NCBI GenBank assembly: GCA_011503125.2
Contig: WWBZ02000073.1
Location: 3,038,001 to 3,102,000, forward strand
Reading direction: 5' to 3'
Length of the DNA stretch: 64,000 bases
Origin: Botryosphaeria dothidea
Taxonomy: Eukaryota; Ascomycota; Dothideomycetes; Botryosphaeriales; Botryosphaeriaceae
The position numbers were made by a program, and so were the translations under genes. Below the pieces are notes generated by a model. The model saw only the letters and a program-made list of their open reading frames with translations, had not been told where the DNA came from and did not search any database. Of this stretch, positions 11,790 through 22,122 are shown in pieces; the stretch's first letter is position 1, and every line of letters starts with the position of its first letter.

Positions 11790-12155
11790 GTCGGCTCCCT
11801 TGATGCGACGTGTGGTAAGTAAACCAAAACTCGGTGTTTATTGAGAGAGGAGCGAGGGATAAGGAAAAAATCTAATGCATTCAATATAATCTTGCCCTTG
11901 ACTTGCAGCAAGTCATGATGACGGATATCGCGCTATAACGTCATGCCATATGACTATTACTTGCAGTATTGGCTGTGGTGCTAGGCATCCCTGCATGCCC
12001 CGCGCTGACTTTGGTCGGACGAAACCCCAGCGTGTTTACTAAGAGCACATGTGTGTCAGACGCGGGACTACAAGACCCTGCTTCGACGCCACAGTTTCCC
12101 ATGAAAGCGCCGGAGATGTTTTTACGAATGTTGATAAAGCAGTGCAAATGATCCT
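11790..12155. other. intergenic, no gene seen
   Basis: About 370 bp with short frames on both strands. None matches the catalytic zinc domain that should precede the dehydrogenase fragment downstream. Confidence 0.5.
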
Positions 12156-12764
12156 TTGGTGCTGACGTACTCCGCAGGCGACGGTCTGGGGAGGCATTTT
12201 GCGGCTGCGGAGTTGGGGTCGGGCGTGCCGGTTGCTGCGATCGGGGTGGGCGGGCTGGGACAGCTGGCGATCCGGTTCCTCAAGGCGCTGGGGCATCCGG
12301 TCGTTGCGATTGATAACCGTGAGGAGGGGTTGCAGTTGGCGGGGGAGGTGGGGCCGGAGGAGCTGAGGGCGGATGCAGCGGTTGACTTTAACGTGGAGGA
12401 TACGATTGAGCGGGATGCGCGGTTTGTGGGAGAGAGCGGCAAAGTCGCTGCGGTGATTGTGTGTACGGAAGCTGTGGATGGTATGGACTGGAGTCTGAAG
12501 CTGCTACAGCCGCATGCAGTGGTCGTCCCGCTGGGTCTGCCGGGTGAGGGATTCCACTTCAGTGCTTTCGATATCGTCTTCAAAGAGCTTACGGTGGAGG
12601 GGAATTTGGTCGCGACGAAGAAGTAGCTTGTGGAGATGTTGGCCGTTGTCGACGAGTACAGCATTCAGTCTCATATTATTACGGTCAGTTTTGAGGATGT
12701 GCCAAGACTTCCGGAGTTGTATATGGACAAGCACTTGAAGGGTAGGCTGGTACTAAAGATGTGA
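12156..12764 (+). pseudogene. zinc-type alcohol dehydrogenase, NAD(P)-binding half
   Basis: The frame shows the Rossmann fold of medium-chain (zinc) alcohol dehydrogenases: 'IGVGGLGQLAIRFLKALG' (GxGxxG) and an acidic loop in 'VVAIDNREEG' typical of coenzyme selection. It runs on to a C-terminus ending 'HLKGRLVLKM' at TGA 12762-12764. A single in-frame TAG at 12624-12626 interrupts it; the 45 codons beyond remain in frame and fit the family. The N-terminal catalytic domain with the Cys/His zinc ligands and the GHE motif is not found upstream, and there is no clear ATG (the frame opens at a TTG). This is a truncated gene with an added stop. The TAG could come from CAG by C-to-T change, which is the RIP direction. 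Confidence 0.75.
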
Positions 12765-13027
12765 ACCGTCGTATTTTGGGATGGTGCACTTCCACAGCCT
12801 TGTATATTGACAATTTCTTCTGTTGAAAGTCTTCGGTTTAGCTACAATTTTATCCTCTCACGGCTGTCAACGACGAGCTTGCATGATTATATGAGAATCT
12901 AACGCTCATTTTAGTTCATTTCATGCAAATCTCGTCACTGTGACATTTGAGCGAAAGGCGCTTCTTGGACCAAGAGGCTTTCCCGCAGTACCTACCCAAC
13001 GTCACCACCCCGTCTTTCTTCTCTCCC

Positions 13028-14263
13028 TCACACCTGCCAAACTGCTTTCACGTAGTTGATCAAAGGCCGCGCTACATGAATAGGCAGTAGAAGGCCCGGA
13101 TCGGTACCAACCCTCAACTGCGGGTAAAATAAGGTCGGGGTTGACCATGCGAGAAACACGCCGACCCATACGTAGCCCACAAGCCGCCGGACAGAATATG
13201 AGACGTGGAGTCGTCGAGTCAGAGCCTGAATGCCATCTTCTATCATGATCCCGAGTGCCTGCAGAGGGTAGAAAAATATGGAACCCGCATCGGCGCTCCG
13301 AACGCCCATAGCGACATCGTTGACGTGGTGGATCAGACCGGATATCAAGAAGGCGCCGAATATGCGAGTATACCGAGAAAGCAGAGTGCCTCGCGGGATT
13401 TGCAGGATTGAATCGGCCATTAGATCAGCATGTCCGGAGAGGCCGCGGCGTAGGCATTGATGCCAGAGATTTCTGTAGATGATTTTGTCAGCTGTGCAGT
13501 CGTAGGAATGACGAGCGGCGTACCCCCAGAAATGGCGCATGGTGTACGCATCTTTGATTGATCCGAAGAACGGAGGGCAATTTTTGGGTGAGCTCAAGCC
13601 TGTGAGGACGAAGGCGATGGCGGTAATGTTGAACACGATCAAGATGGTCAGGAAGGCACTGAACCAGTATGAGGCGGTTCCGATGATCCTGAACACAATG
13701 TCCTCTTGTGAGAGAGAACCAATCTGGAAGAGAGCTCTTTTCTCCGGTCCAAATGGAGCAGATGGTGGGGGTGGCCCGGAGATTATTACGTCCAAGATAA
13801 GGTAGGCAATCGCAGTTGTTATGAGTCGTCTCCGTACGAATTCAGCGCGGGTTGAAGGTAAGGCAATTGGTACGTTCTTCACTTGCCACCTGGTTCCGAT
13901 ACGGCGCAGATTCCAGAGCAAGTCCACGGTCCGTGCAGCACGGGTGACGATGGACGATGCCGAGGTGGCTGAAATGGGGGCCGATTCGACTCGCGAGATG
14001 AGGACCAGTTCCGAAGCACTCATCAGTTGGATGCAGAGCATAGGTGCTATGAAGCCACGCCAATGAGGATTGTTGCACAGCCGGAAGAATACCTCCTGCA
14101 GCTTGTACGTCACAGCGGACAGGGCAAGCACACTGATGAAGCGGGTGAAGATTGCGTGACCGGGGACAAGTAAGATGACCATGACAAAGAGAATCAGGAA
14201 AGTCAGCTCCGTACTGCCGAAGGTGAAGGCGCTGCCATGGTTGATGGGCAGCCAAGACGACAT
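13028..14263 (-). CDS. wax-synthase-like membrane-bound acyltransferase (MBOAT_2)
   Basis: Single-exon 411-aa polytopic membrane protein, related to the wax synthase/MBOAT_2 (PF13813) acetyltransferases found in fungal terpenoid and trichothecene clusters. Signs are a hydrophobic N-terminus, a central 'GSIKDAYTMRHFWG' block followed by 'IYRNLWHQCLRRGL' (the RxFWG..WHQxLR signature), and a conserved His pair in 'SGLIHH' near residue 310, the probable active-site His. Hydrophobic helices follow to the C-terminus. Length fits the family (about 370-430) and there is no lesion. It would transfer an acetyl or acyl group to a hydroxyl of a small molecule at the ER membrane. Neighbours are a P450, a broken FMO and an NmrA reductase, which suggests a tailoring role. 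The substrate is not predictable. Confidence 0.85.
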   Translation of the reverse strand: MSSWLPINHGSAFTFGSTELTFLILFVMVILLVPGHAIFTRFISVLALSAVTYKLQEVFFRLCNNPHWRGFIAPMLCIQLMSASELVLISRVESAPISATSASSIVTRAARTVDLLWNLRRIGTRWQVKNVPIALPSTRAEFVRRRLITTAIAYLILDVIISGPPPPSAPFGPEKRALFQIGSLSQEDIVFRIIGTASYWFSAFLTILIVFNITAIAFVLTGLSSPKNCPPFFGSIKDAYTMRHFWGYAARHSYDCTADKIIYRNLWHQCLRRGLSGHADLMADSILQIPRGTLLSRYTRIFGAFLISGLIHHVNDVAMGVRSADAGSIFFYPLQALGIMIEDGIQALTRRLHVSYSVRRLVGYVWVGVFLAWSTPTLFYPQLRVGTDPGLLLPIHVARPLINYVKAVWQV

Positions 14264-14966
14264 GTTGGACGCGAGGAAGAGAAGGTCGTTGGAGATGATT
14301 AGCAGGTGCGTGGCGTTTGGCGACTTTATGAAGGAGCTTTAACTCAATAGCGTGGCAATGATTTCCTTTCCACGGGCGTGGAGACGGCCCACGCTTATTT
14401 AACCCGACCGAGGACGCGATCCGCCAGCGCTTGTCTTATCTCAGAGCCACTTTGCTGTTTATGGAAGGCGCCGGGCAAAGGACGGCGATTTCGGAAGGAC
14501 TGTGCGCGAATGGCATGGCTCGAAACCGCACGATGCTTGGCATAGTGTTGCATTCTAACGTCCGTCTATAGATAGGAACCGTGCTAGAGCTATACATCTG
14601 AGGAGGAAACACAAGAAGACGGTTTTGCGCCCGGTATATCCCTTGCATATCCTTCAAGCATTGACTTGCGTAGATCTCTACAGAGACTTACAGTACAATA
14701 AGTCGTAATAAGACAACTGGAAATTCGAATGATTTTGCAGCCTTGGAACGACGCCTTGGCTTCATGGTGTGGCGGTGTTGAGTGGGGCGTAGCCGGCATT
14801 CCACGAGTGATTGGATCGCCCGCTTTGTACAGCCTACTCCACAGACAAGCGGTAGCGCTGTTTCTCGACGCCGTCCTTATCTACCGTGCGGCAGTGAGGC
14901 TGAGCTCTCCAGGCACCAGACCCTACCCCGACGACGACGCTTCTGTAAATATCCAAGCCTCGCGCC
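14264..14966. other. divergent promoter region
   Basis: About 0.7 kb between two divergently transcribed genes. It contains no coding sequence I can support and should hold both promoters. No clear regulator sites were recognised. Confidence 0.6.
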
Positions 14967-16109
14967 ATGAATCCTCCCTCGTCGCTGCCACGAATCATGT
15001 CAACACCTCCGTTCCCCAAAGAGTTTCAAATTCTGCCGCCCGTCTCAAACGATGTCCAATTTACCTCACAAGAACCTTCCAACGCTCTCACGCCTCAACA
15101 TCACCACCCAGCCTCGATCCTCATATTTAGATTCTCGCCCGATTCAAAACGCAACATTGGCTGTCATGGCGTCCTTCGACCTACGCAAGATTTACACACA
15201 TACCTAGACACCCAACTTTCGACTCCCAAACTCCAGCGCATCCATTCACGCCTCTGGCTCGCAGGCCTCCCCCGCCCAGCGCGTCCTCTACACAGACAAC
15301 GCCTCCTTCAACGCACCATCAACATCACCGAAAACCCCAACGAACACCTCGTCTGGAAAGAAGACCAAATCTACCTCAAACCCCTGCCGTCATGGCTCCT
15401 CGACCACGCCTTCTGGGAAGCCTACCTTTGCGACCCCGCCTGCGCCTCGTCCAGCGCCAGCAACCACTCCTCCACCTCATCCCCCGACTCCACGTGCGCC
15501 CTCCACGCCTCTGCCTGCGGCTTCCTCCTCTCCTGGACCTGGCTCATCTCGCACGAGTCCGACCTGCACATCGCGCACGCCCACCACCTGGTCCCCACGC
15601 ACCTCACCTACGCCCGCTGGGTCGCCCTCACCAACGCCTTCCTCGACAGCCTCTCCCCTACCGACATCTCCCCGCGCTATCACTACGGCGAGCTGCGCCT
15701 CCCGCGCCTCTCGCTCATCTACTGGCTGGCCCCCTCCGCTGCCACGCCGCACGACCTGGCCTTCGGCTACATGCGCCGGTCGACGTGGTACCAAGACTTC
15801 TTTGCAAGGAACTTCGCGTGGTTGGCGGTTGTGTTCGTGTACGTGACGGTCGTGCTGGGCGCGATGCAGGTGGGCTTGGCGACGGAGCAGCTGCAGGGGG
15901 ATGCGGCGTTCCAGCGCGCGTGTTATGGGGTTGCGGTGCTGGCGATGGTGGGCGTTGCAGGGATGGTGGCGGCGATGGTGATGGTTTGGATGGGGTTGTT
16001 TGCGTTTCATTTCTTGACGACGGTGGATTTTAAGAGGAGGGAGGAGAGGAAGAGAGGTGGGGAGGCGGTTGACAGGGCAACCGGGCAGAGGAAGATTCAG
16101 GAGGTGTAG
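14967..16109 (+). CDS. conserved fungal protein with two C-terminal TM segments
   Basis: Single-exon frame of 380 aa starting at ATG 14967 (a second Met is 10 codons on). I recognise the block 'RYHYGELRLPRLSLIYWL' near residue 240 as a signature of a widespread, uncharacterised Pezizomycotina family. It is sometimes mislabelled a subtilisin-like protease; no Asp-His-Ser protease motifs are visible here. Two long hydrophobic segments lie near residues 283-305 and 318-346, then a basic tail rich in Lys/Arg/Glu. The N-terminal third is rich in Pro, Ser and His. Codon use is C-ending and strong. The gene looks intact. Function is unknown; location is probably a membrane, with the bulk of the protein on one side. 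Confidence 0.7.
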   Translation: MNPPSSLPRIMSTPPFPKEFQILPPVSNDVQFTSQEPSNALTPQHHHPASILIFRFSPDSKRNIGCHGVLRPTQDLHTYLDTQLSTPKLQRIHSRLWLAGLPRPARPLHRQRLLQRTINITENPNEHLVWKEDQIYLKPLPSWLLDHAFWEAYLCDPACASSSASNHSSTSSPDSTCALHASACGFLLSWTWLISHESDLHIAHAHHLVPTHLTYARWVALTNAFLDSLSPTDISPRYHYGELRLPRLSLIYWLAPSAATPHDLAFGYMRRSTWYQDFFARNFAWLAVVFVYVTVVLGAMQVGLATEQLQGDAAFQRACYGVAVLAMVGVAGMVAAMVMVWMGLFAFHFLTTVDFKRREERKRGGEAVDRATGQRKIQEV

Positions 16110-16396
16110 ATGATTCCTTCTTGGAGTTAAACATGTTGGTCTCTAAGGGCTCTCTATGTAATCACACATTCAATTCTTGTCTCGGTAGCGGTGGATATGA
16201 CACCTGCTTGAAAGTGAACCCCAACTGTCATGCGAGGGCGATACAAAAGATGTCAGAGTACAACATTCATCAAATATACATATTACAGTCTTCCCAGAGC
16301 CCTATTCCAGAGAGTATACGACCTAAAATCCAATGCTCCAACCCAATCTAAGTTCTAAAATACACAGTACCTTCTATACAAACACTCCACCCAGAA
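16110..16396. other. intergenic between converging genes
   Basis: Short AT-richer spacer between the convergent ends of the two-TM protein gene and the FMO pseudogene. No gene or repeat was noticed. Confidence 0.55.
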
Positions 16397-19096
16397 TCAT
16401 CTTCTCAACGAAGCTTCTCCGCCTCCCCCCTCCAAAATCGCCTCCCTCGCCCACTGCCCCTCCCTCCACCACCACAGTCCCGCATACGTCGCACCCGGCC
16501 CAACCAGCACCTGACCCACCACCACCGCGACCGCCGCCGCAACCGCCTCCCTCGTCGTCGTGAACCCAGCGCGCCTGACCTCCCACACGCTATACAACCC
16601 CCACAGCAGAATCGCCCCCGCAGAAAACGCAAAGTCGTACTTCACAAACACAAACAACCCCTCCTCCCACGTCCCCGCGCTCCACGCCACCAGCGGGCTC
16701 GGCAGGCCCCCAAACACGTTCCGGAACGTCACCGCGGGCAGGTCCGTCAGCGCCACGAAAGCGACGATGGCCATGTGTGCCAGCAGCGTCACCCAGAACG
16801 CGACGCCGTACGCGCCCCGCAGCACGCCCACGTCGCGCTTCTCGTACTGCGCGAGCGGCGCCTCCGGCCGCGCCGCCTCGATCGCGCGCTTGCCGAGGTA
16901 CGTGAGCAGCGCGGCCTAGGCGGGCGCGAACTGCCAGAACGCGACGACGCCTTGGTGCGTGTGCGCGTTGGCGTAGGGGAGGAAGAGGAGGATGGTCGGG
17001 AGCGCGTAGCCGAGGATGGTGGCGGGGAGGACGGAGAGGGCGGCGGCGAGCGGGACGGGGCGGTTTGTGGCGCGCAGGGAGGGGGTGAGGAGGGCGGAGA
17101 GGAGGAAGTAGAGGGGTGCGATGGCGCCGATGCCTTGGAGCTGGTAGGCGATGCCGAAGAGGAACGGGCTGTGCGTCGTTAGCTGTGTTTTTTTTTTTTT
17201 TTGGAGACGGATAGGGGATGGAGGGCTTACAGAGAGAGGGTGTTGAGGCGGTTGGAAGCGCGGTAGCCTTCGACCGTCCAGATGATGAGGACGGGCAAGA
17301 GCAGCGTGAGGAGGTAGGCGAGTTGGATTGGGTGGGAGGGGTCGTGTCCGTGTACCGAGTCGCCGAAGCAGGCGGAGAGTGTGGCGAGCATCTCGTCGAC
17401 GGGGCCAATGCCGGTGTAATACGTTCGCAGGGGCGCGCCGACGAAGGTTGGGGCATCGTTGTCCCCGCCCAGCAGGTCGAAGTTGATCCACATGGCCTTC
17501 TTGGCTACAAAGAGCAGGATACCAAAGATCACGGCGGCGATCTTCGACGAAATATGGTAGACCGGTAGCGGCTTTGCGGGAAGTTCGTCCTGGTAGGGCT
17601 CAAAACGTGGCCGCTTGGGCATTGGTAACATGGGAAGGCGCTCTGCTGATACAGCGGCATCGGAGAACATGGAAAGAAAGCCGTCCGGGCCCGTTAGGGA
17701 AATGATGTTCCTTGCAATGAACTCATACAACGGCGTTTCGAGTGCCGAGAAGGCTGATTGCTTGTGCCCGTCTTCAACCATCTTCACCAGTCTGTCGTGC
17801 CGGATATCCTGAACCTTTCTGAAAGGCGGCGGTGATATCTGTATCGGAAGGGCTCACTCCTTCGGGTTGGGCTTTAAGCATGTTGAATATCTCGGTCGCG
17901 AGCGATGCTGCGGTCTCGATTGCGCTGTTGCCTCCTTGCCCGGAGATAGAATTGAACTGCATCAAATCAGCTTTTGAGTCTCTCTCGCAACTGTAGGAAA
18001 ATTTCACCAACCTTATGAACCGAGTCACCGACGAGCGTGATTCTTCCAAAGTGCCACTTTGTGCACACAAACTCCGGGAGGGCCGTTAGAACGGCTGACA
18101 TGTTGCTTTTATAGAGATCTCCAAATGTGACATTGTCCGTAATGCGGTCATTCGAGTGTTTTTTTCACCAGAGCTTCCTCCCTCCTGCTTTGTGAATTTA
18201 CGTGGAATCTCTCCCTGTAGGTTGCGTAGCGTTCGCTCGTTTTTCACGAAGAGGAACCAGTAGATACGACCTCCTGGGCCTTCAATGACGAGGTAGCTAC
18301 GGTTGTGGTTGACTACAACGTGCGATGAGTCTCTTTCAAACTCGAACTTTTTCCCCGGGCGCGAGATGCCGAAGATGCAAGTGTAGTCACACGTTACATC
18401 TGCTACGGTTAGCTATGGCTTCTTCATTGGCAGTGGCCGGAGTGTTATACCTGTTTGGTCCGACTTGGGAAGGTAGCCAGGTGAGAGCTTGTCGCCTATT
18501 TCCCACATTATTTTCCTGACTGTACTATGCACACCATCGGCGCCGACGGCAATATCACCGGTATAGGTCGAGCCGTCCTGAGTCGTGACCTGAATACCAG
18601 TCGCCAATGGTTTGACTTCGGCCACCCGCCTGTTGACGAGGACCTTGGAATTGTCTTCCAGGCGATTGTAGAAGACCTCTATTGCCATTTGGCGGTCGAT
18701 GAAACACGGGTCGTATCCATGTCTACAACGACTCAGAGTTAGCGTTGCAATGGGGGACATCCACATCTTGTCTCCTTGGGCCTTCTGACGTACCTTGCAA
18801 TAAAATGCTTCGCAGCATCTTGAGTTTTACCGAGGATTTTGCCCTCCGGTGACTTGAAATACATATTGACCATTCCTCAGTCCAACTTTGCTCGGATGGC
18901 ATGGTAGCATCCGATCTGGTCCAAGATGCGGCATCCGTTGGGGAAAAACTCAATATTTGCCCCCACTTGGGGTGCAATTTCTGGGTATGCCTCAAGGACG
19001 AGGAAGTCGATACCAAGTTGTTCTAGCATATTGAGCAAGAACCAGGCCCGCTATGCTGCCACCGGCAATGAGAACTTTGAACTTCGGGGTCTCCAT
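16397..19096 (-). pseudogene. FAD-dependent monooxygenase fused to a multi-TM domain, decayed
   Basis: From ATG 19096 the minus strand encodes a PaxM-like group A flavin monooxygenase: 'VLIAGGSIAGLVLAQ' (GxGxxG-like), then 'LVLEAYPEIAPQVGA', then 'FIDRQM', 'VGADGVHSTVR' (the DG motif) and 'LVGDSVHK' (the GD motif). A C-terminal domain of six or seven hydrophobic helices starts near 17550 ('WTVEGYRASNRL', 'GIAYQLQGIGAIAPLYFLL'). Several introns are still good (for example GTACGT, GTATAA and GTAAGC donors). Lesions: one extra base at about 19030, in-frame TGA at 18877-18879, two frame changes at 18150-18190, and in-frame TAG at 16916-16918. Such flavoenzymes epoxidise prenylated substrates in meroterpenoid and indole-diterpene pathways. 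This copy is non-functional. The upstream NmrA gene is divergent from it. Confidence 0.85.
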
Positions 19097-19801
19097 GTTG
19101 GACAAGGCGAGGGGAATGTCTGTGTTGATTGATGCTTACTGTGAAAATCAAAGGGTTGCCTTGTGGGAAAGGAAGATTTATACCCAACGTCAAGTATCAG
19201 TGGGTAGGCAATAGCAAAAATGGTGGCCGGAATCTTAGATGTCCGACAACTGATCTATACAAAATCACGGTAAGATGGAAGTCCGCATCCGCGCTTCGAG
19301 AGTCCGAGTACTACTCAGTGTAAGGCTAGCGCGATATTCGAATATAGACCGGTTCTATCGTACACGTACTCATTGTTAGGCCCTCGTGCGATCTTACTCG
19401 TAGCTGTGTATTTTCAGGCACCTTGAGTGGAGGTAGGTAATGTAGAGGATCTCCGGAACCAACCGTGTATGTCAGGAAAGCACCGGAAATAGGACGTGCG
19501 CGGCGATTGGGGGCAAAGCACAGAGGAGAATAGTAGCCTGGCCAAGAGCGACATAGCGTGGGTGGGTTTTTTGCCGGCGACTGCGGCCAATAATGTGTTA
19601 CGATACAATTGGAGCCCACGACACTCTGGTCTCGCTCCTTCGGAAGAACGGCTTGACGTTGATTTTTCTATTATTATCTATCATGCCTCATAGGTATAAA
19701 AGAATGAAGTTTCCTTCTCGGCAAGTTGTATGCATGCAACCTTAACTTTGTTCGTTGCGCAGCCTTAAGCGAAAGCATAATTAATTGTGTCAGCCTTCAA
19801 A
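19097..19801. other. intergenic, divergent promoters
   Basis: About 0.7 kb with no supported gene. It separates the FMO pseudogene from the divergent NmrA-like gene. A TATAAAA-type stretch at about 19694-19700 lies about 100 bp before the NmrA ATG and may be its TATA box. Confidence 0.5.
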
Positions 19802-20734
19802 ATGCCTCCGAACACCAAACCAATCCCGAAGAGCATCCTCATTTTTGGCGCCGCCGGTCACATTGGTCGCCCCCTGGCGGATTTCATCAATCGCGAAGCT
19901 CCTTCTATCAAACTGCGCCTCGCAACAAGCAATTCTTCGAAAGCCGAAACCCTGCAATATGCCTTCCCCGACGCCGAAATCGTGACCGCCAACTACTACG
20001 ATGGCGAATCCTTGAAAGCGGCCGTCAACGACATCGAAGGCGTCTTCATCGTCAGCCCAGGCGGCACGGACGAACGCAAAGCCATCCCCAACCTCATCGC
20101 CGCCCTCAAAGCCTCCGCCTCGGCCATCCACATCCTCAAGCTCCTCGGCATGCAGCCCGAGTCGAACCTCCGCCGCCTCCCTGCGGCCGTGCGCGAGGAT
20201 GAGCTCAGCCTGCCGGTGCAGTGCGTGCGCGCGAAGGAGCTGCTGGACGAGAGCGACCTGCCCGTCACGTACCTCAACGTCGGTGCCACCTTCATGGACA
20301 ATTTCTTCTGGATGAAGCGCGGACTCAAGGAGGAGCATAAGCTCATCTGGCCGGAACGGTTGATCCCGTTCATCGATCCGAGGGATATTGCGGAGGTGGC
20401 CGGCAGGCTGTTGCTGTCGGATAATCAGAGGCACATTGGCCAGTTTCACACGCTGAACAACGGGAACGATTTGCTGAGGTTCTCCGGTGTGGCGGACATT
20501 ATGAGCGAGCTGTGGGGTGTGAAGATCACACATGATTCGAGCAAGGTGTCGTTTGCCAGGGAGTATGGTCCGCGGATGGGGCCCCTTGTTAATGCCTTGT
20601 GGAATTTCTTCCAGTATGAAGAAGAGAATGAGGTTGTGTGGGCACCGAATAAGTTTGTTGAGCTGACGATTGGACGAAAGCCGGTTACTCTGCGAGAGTG
20701 GCTTGTAGCGCATAAAGAAGCTCTGCTTAGCTAG
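19802..20734 (+). CDS. NmrA-like NAD(P)-binding reductase
   Basis: Single-exon gene of 310 aa. The N-terminal 'ILIFGAAGHIGRPLADF' is the GxxGxxG dinucleotide motif of atypical SDR/NmrA (PF05368) proteins. Further family blocks are 'GVFIVSPGG', 'YLNVGATFMDNFFW' and the C-terminal 'TIGRKPVTLREWL'. The family includes redox-sensing regulators such as NmrA and small-molecule reductases in toxin and pigment clusters; sequence alone does not separate these roles. The protein should be cytosolic. The ATG at 19802 is chosen because the frame upstream has no other ATG and a TATA-like site lies about 100 bp away. Length is normal, there is no lesion, and the natural stop is TAG. A degraded copy of its 3' end lies 0.7 kb downstream. 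Confidence 0.88.
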   Translation: MPPNTKPIPKSILIFGAAGHIGRPLADFINREAPSIKLRLATSNSSKAETLQYAFPDAEIVTANYYDGESLKAAVNDIEGVFIVSPGGTDERKAIPNLIAALKASASAIHILKLLGMQPESNLRRLPAAVREDELSLPVQCVRAKELLDESDLPVTYLNVGATFMDNFFWMKRGLKEEHKLIWPERLIPFIDPRDIAEVAGRLLLSDNQRHIGQFHTLNNGNDLLRFSGVADIMSELWGVKITHDSSKVSFAREYGPRMGPLVNALWNFFQYEEENEVVWAPNKFVELTIGRKPVTLREWLVAHKEALLS

Positions 20735-21393
20735 AGCTATAATTTGTAACGAGTTTAGGGGCACGTTTTGAGTTATAAATTTACTATTACGCCGATATTA
20801 GCTGTGATGAAGATAATACGAGTGATTGTGGTGGGGCGAGTTGGACTGCAACCACTAAATTCGGCGCCACTGCCGACCTACCTGCTTTCCCCCACATATT
20901 AGCACCGCTTATGACTGCTCGCACATCAAGAGATCTCCACTAGCAGATTCTTGCGCTCGTGACGATTCTCGGCTAAACAAGACTAGGATGCAGATATGCG
21001 GTTTCAGACTCGGCGTGATTGCTAGCTCAGCCTTGCTCTCACACATGTGGAGGCTGACACAAGGCGGAGATTGGAGCCAAGATCTGGAACCATGTTCGAT
21101 GCTGAAGCAGATGCGCCAGAATATCGTACTCCCGATACGAACAGTCCCTTTCTATCTTATATGACGTAATTAAAAATGTTTTGGTGGTCTGAAATTGCAA
21201 CTCTCTCGTCATAGTGCCCAGCAGCAGTGCAGTGCATGCACTAACTCTTTTTTTTCATTTCAGGAAGTCAGTAAGTGAGAAGCTAAACAGTTATGCACAG
21301 GTAACGTTTCATTCAAAACAGCCTAAGAAACTCCCAAGTTTCGCATTTTCGGGCGCATATTCACCCAAGCATTCAACCTTGCCAACGCAGTCT
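20735..21393. other. intergenic, no gene seen
   Basis: About 0.66 kb without supported coding sequence. The frame opening at 21214 runs into the NmrA-like remnant but does not resemble the parent gene upstream of it. Confidence 0.5.
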
Positions 21394-21440
21394 GTTGAGC
21401 GTACGATTGGACCAAAACCGGTCACTTTGCGAGAATAGCT
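21394..21440 (+). pseudogene. duplicated 3' fragment of the NmrA-like gene
   Basis: This 47-bp stretch matches 20657-20703 of the intact NmrA gene at 39 of 47 positions and translates to 'TIGPKPVTLRE' followed by a stop where the parent has Trp. Five of the eight differences are transitions, including G-to-A changes that turn the parent TGG into TAG. It is the relic of a second copy or of a local duplication. Confidence 0.7.
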
Positions 21441-21506
21441 TAAGCATGAGTAAGCTACGCTTAAATTCAACGTATCTAATTTCACTGGCACAAAATAAGC
21501 TAACTT

Positions 21507-22110
21507 CTATCCATCCTTAAATACTACATTCGGATCTAGCCCGCACTTCACCCACTCCCCCATCGCCGCCTCCAACCCCTCCACTGCGCTTACAAAAAAC
21601 CTCCCCTCCACCACGCCCTCCACAAACTGCTCCGCCACCTCTGCCGTGTCTCTGCCGGTCTCCCCCATGAACTTCATAAACTCCTCCTTATCAAACCCGC
21701 TCTCCGCCGTCGCCGTACCCTCCAGTTCCTCCACACCCTCCGTAAACATCTTATCCGGAAAAAGCAGGCTCACGCCCACGCCCCTCGGCGCCAGGCTCAC
21801 CGCCGCACGCTGCGCGATCGACACCTCAGCAGCCTTGCTCGCGTAGTACCCCAGCAACCCGTGCGCGACCGGCGGCGCAGCAGGCATCAACGCGCTCGGA
21901 GACACGGTGAAGACGAGGCGGCCGCGGAGCTGACGTCGCAGGTGTGCGTGTGGACGGCGTGGCCGGCTGCGGTGAGGGCGGCGGCGGGGGAGGAGAGACC
22001 CGCGGCGTTGATGTCGACGAGGATGAGGGTCGCGTCGTGGCGGGCGTAGGCGTGCGACATGCTGCGGCAAATTGGAGAGCGTGTAATAGTGTAGGGCGCG
22101 CGCGAAGAGA
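21507..22110 (-). pseudogene. short-chain dehydrogenase/reductase, internally deleted
   Basis: Two blocks of one SDR are visible in different frames. The N-terminal block 'ATLILVDINAAGL' followed by 'TCDVSS' (end of beta-2 and the start of the NNAG region) lies near 21960-22045. The C-terminal block contains the catalytic YxxxK in 'YYASKAAEV', followed by 'GVGVSLLFPDKMFTEG', and runs to a stop at 21507. The middle of the fold, with the catalytic Ser, is missing, and the TGxxxGIG cofactor loop that should open the protein is replaced by the 55-bp dispersed repeat at 22068-22122. The reading frame therefore breaks twice. The ancestor was probably an intact NAD(P)-dependent oxidoreductase of about 270-290 aa. 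Confidence 0.75.
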
Positions 22111-22122
22111 CACCCAATCACG
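22068..22122 (+). repeat. 55-bp dispersed repeat, copy B
   Basis: Second copy of the element at 8585-8639 (51/55 identical). It abuts the truncated 5' end of the SDR fragment exactly where the nucleotide-binding loop should be, which suggests it marks an insertion or rearrangement junction. Confidence 0.8.
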
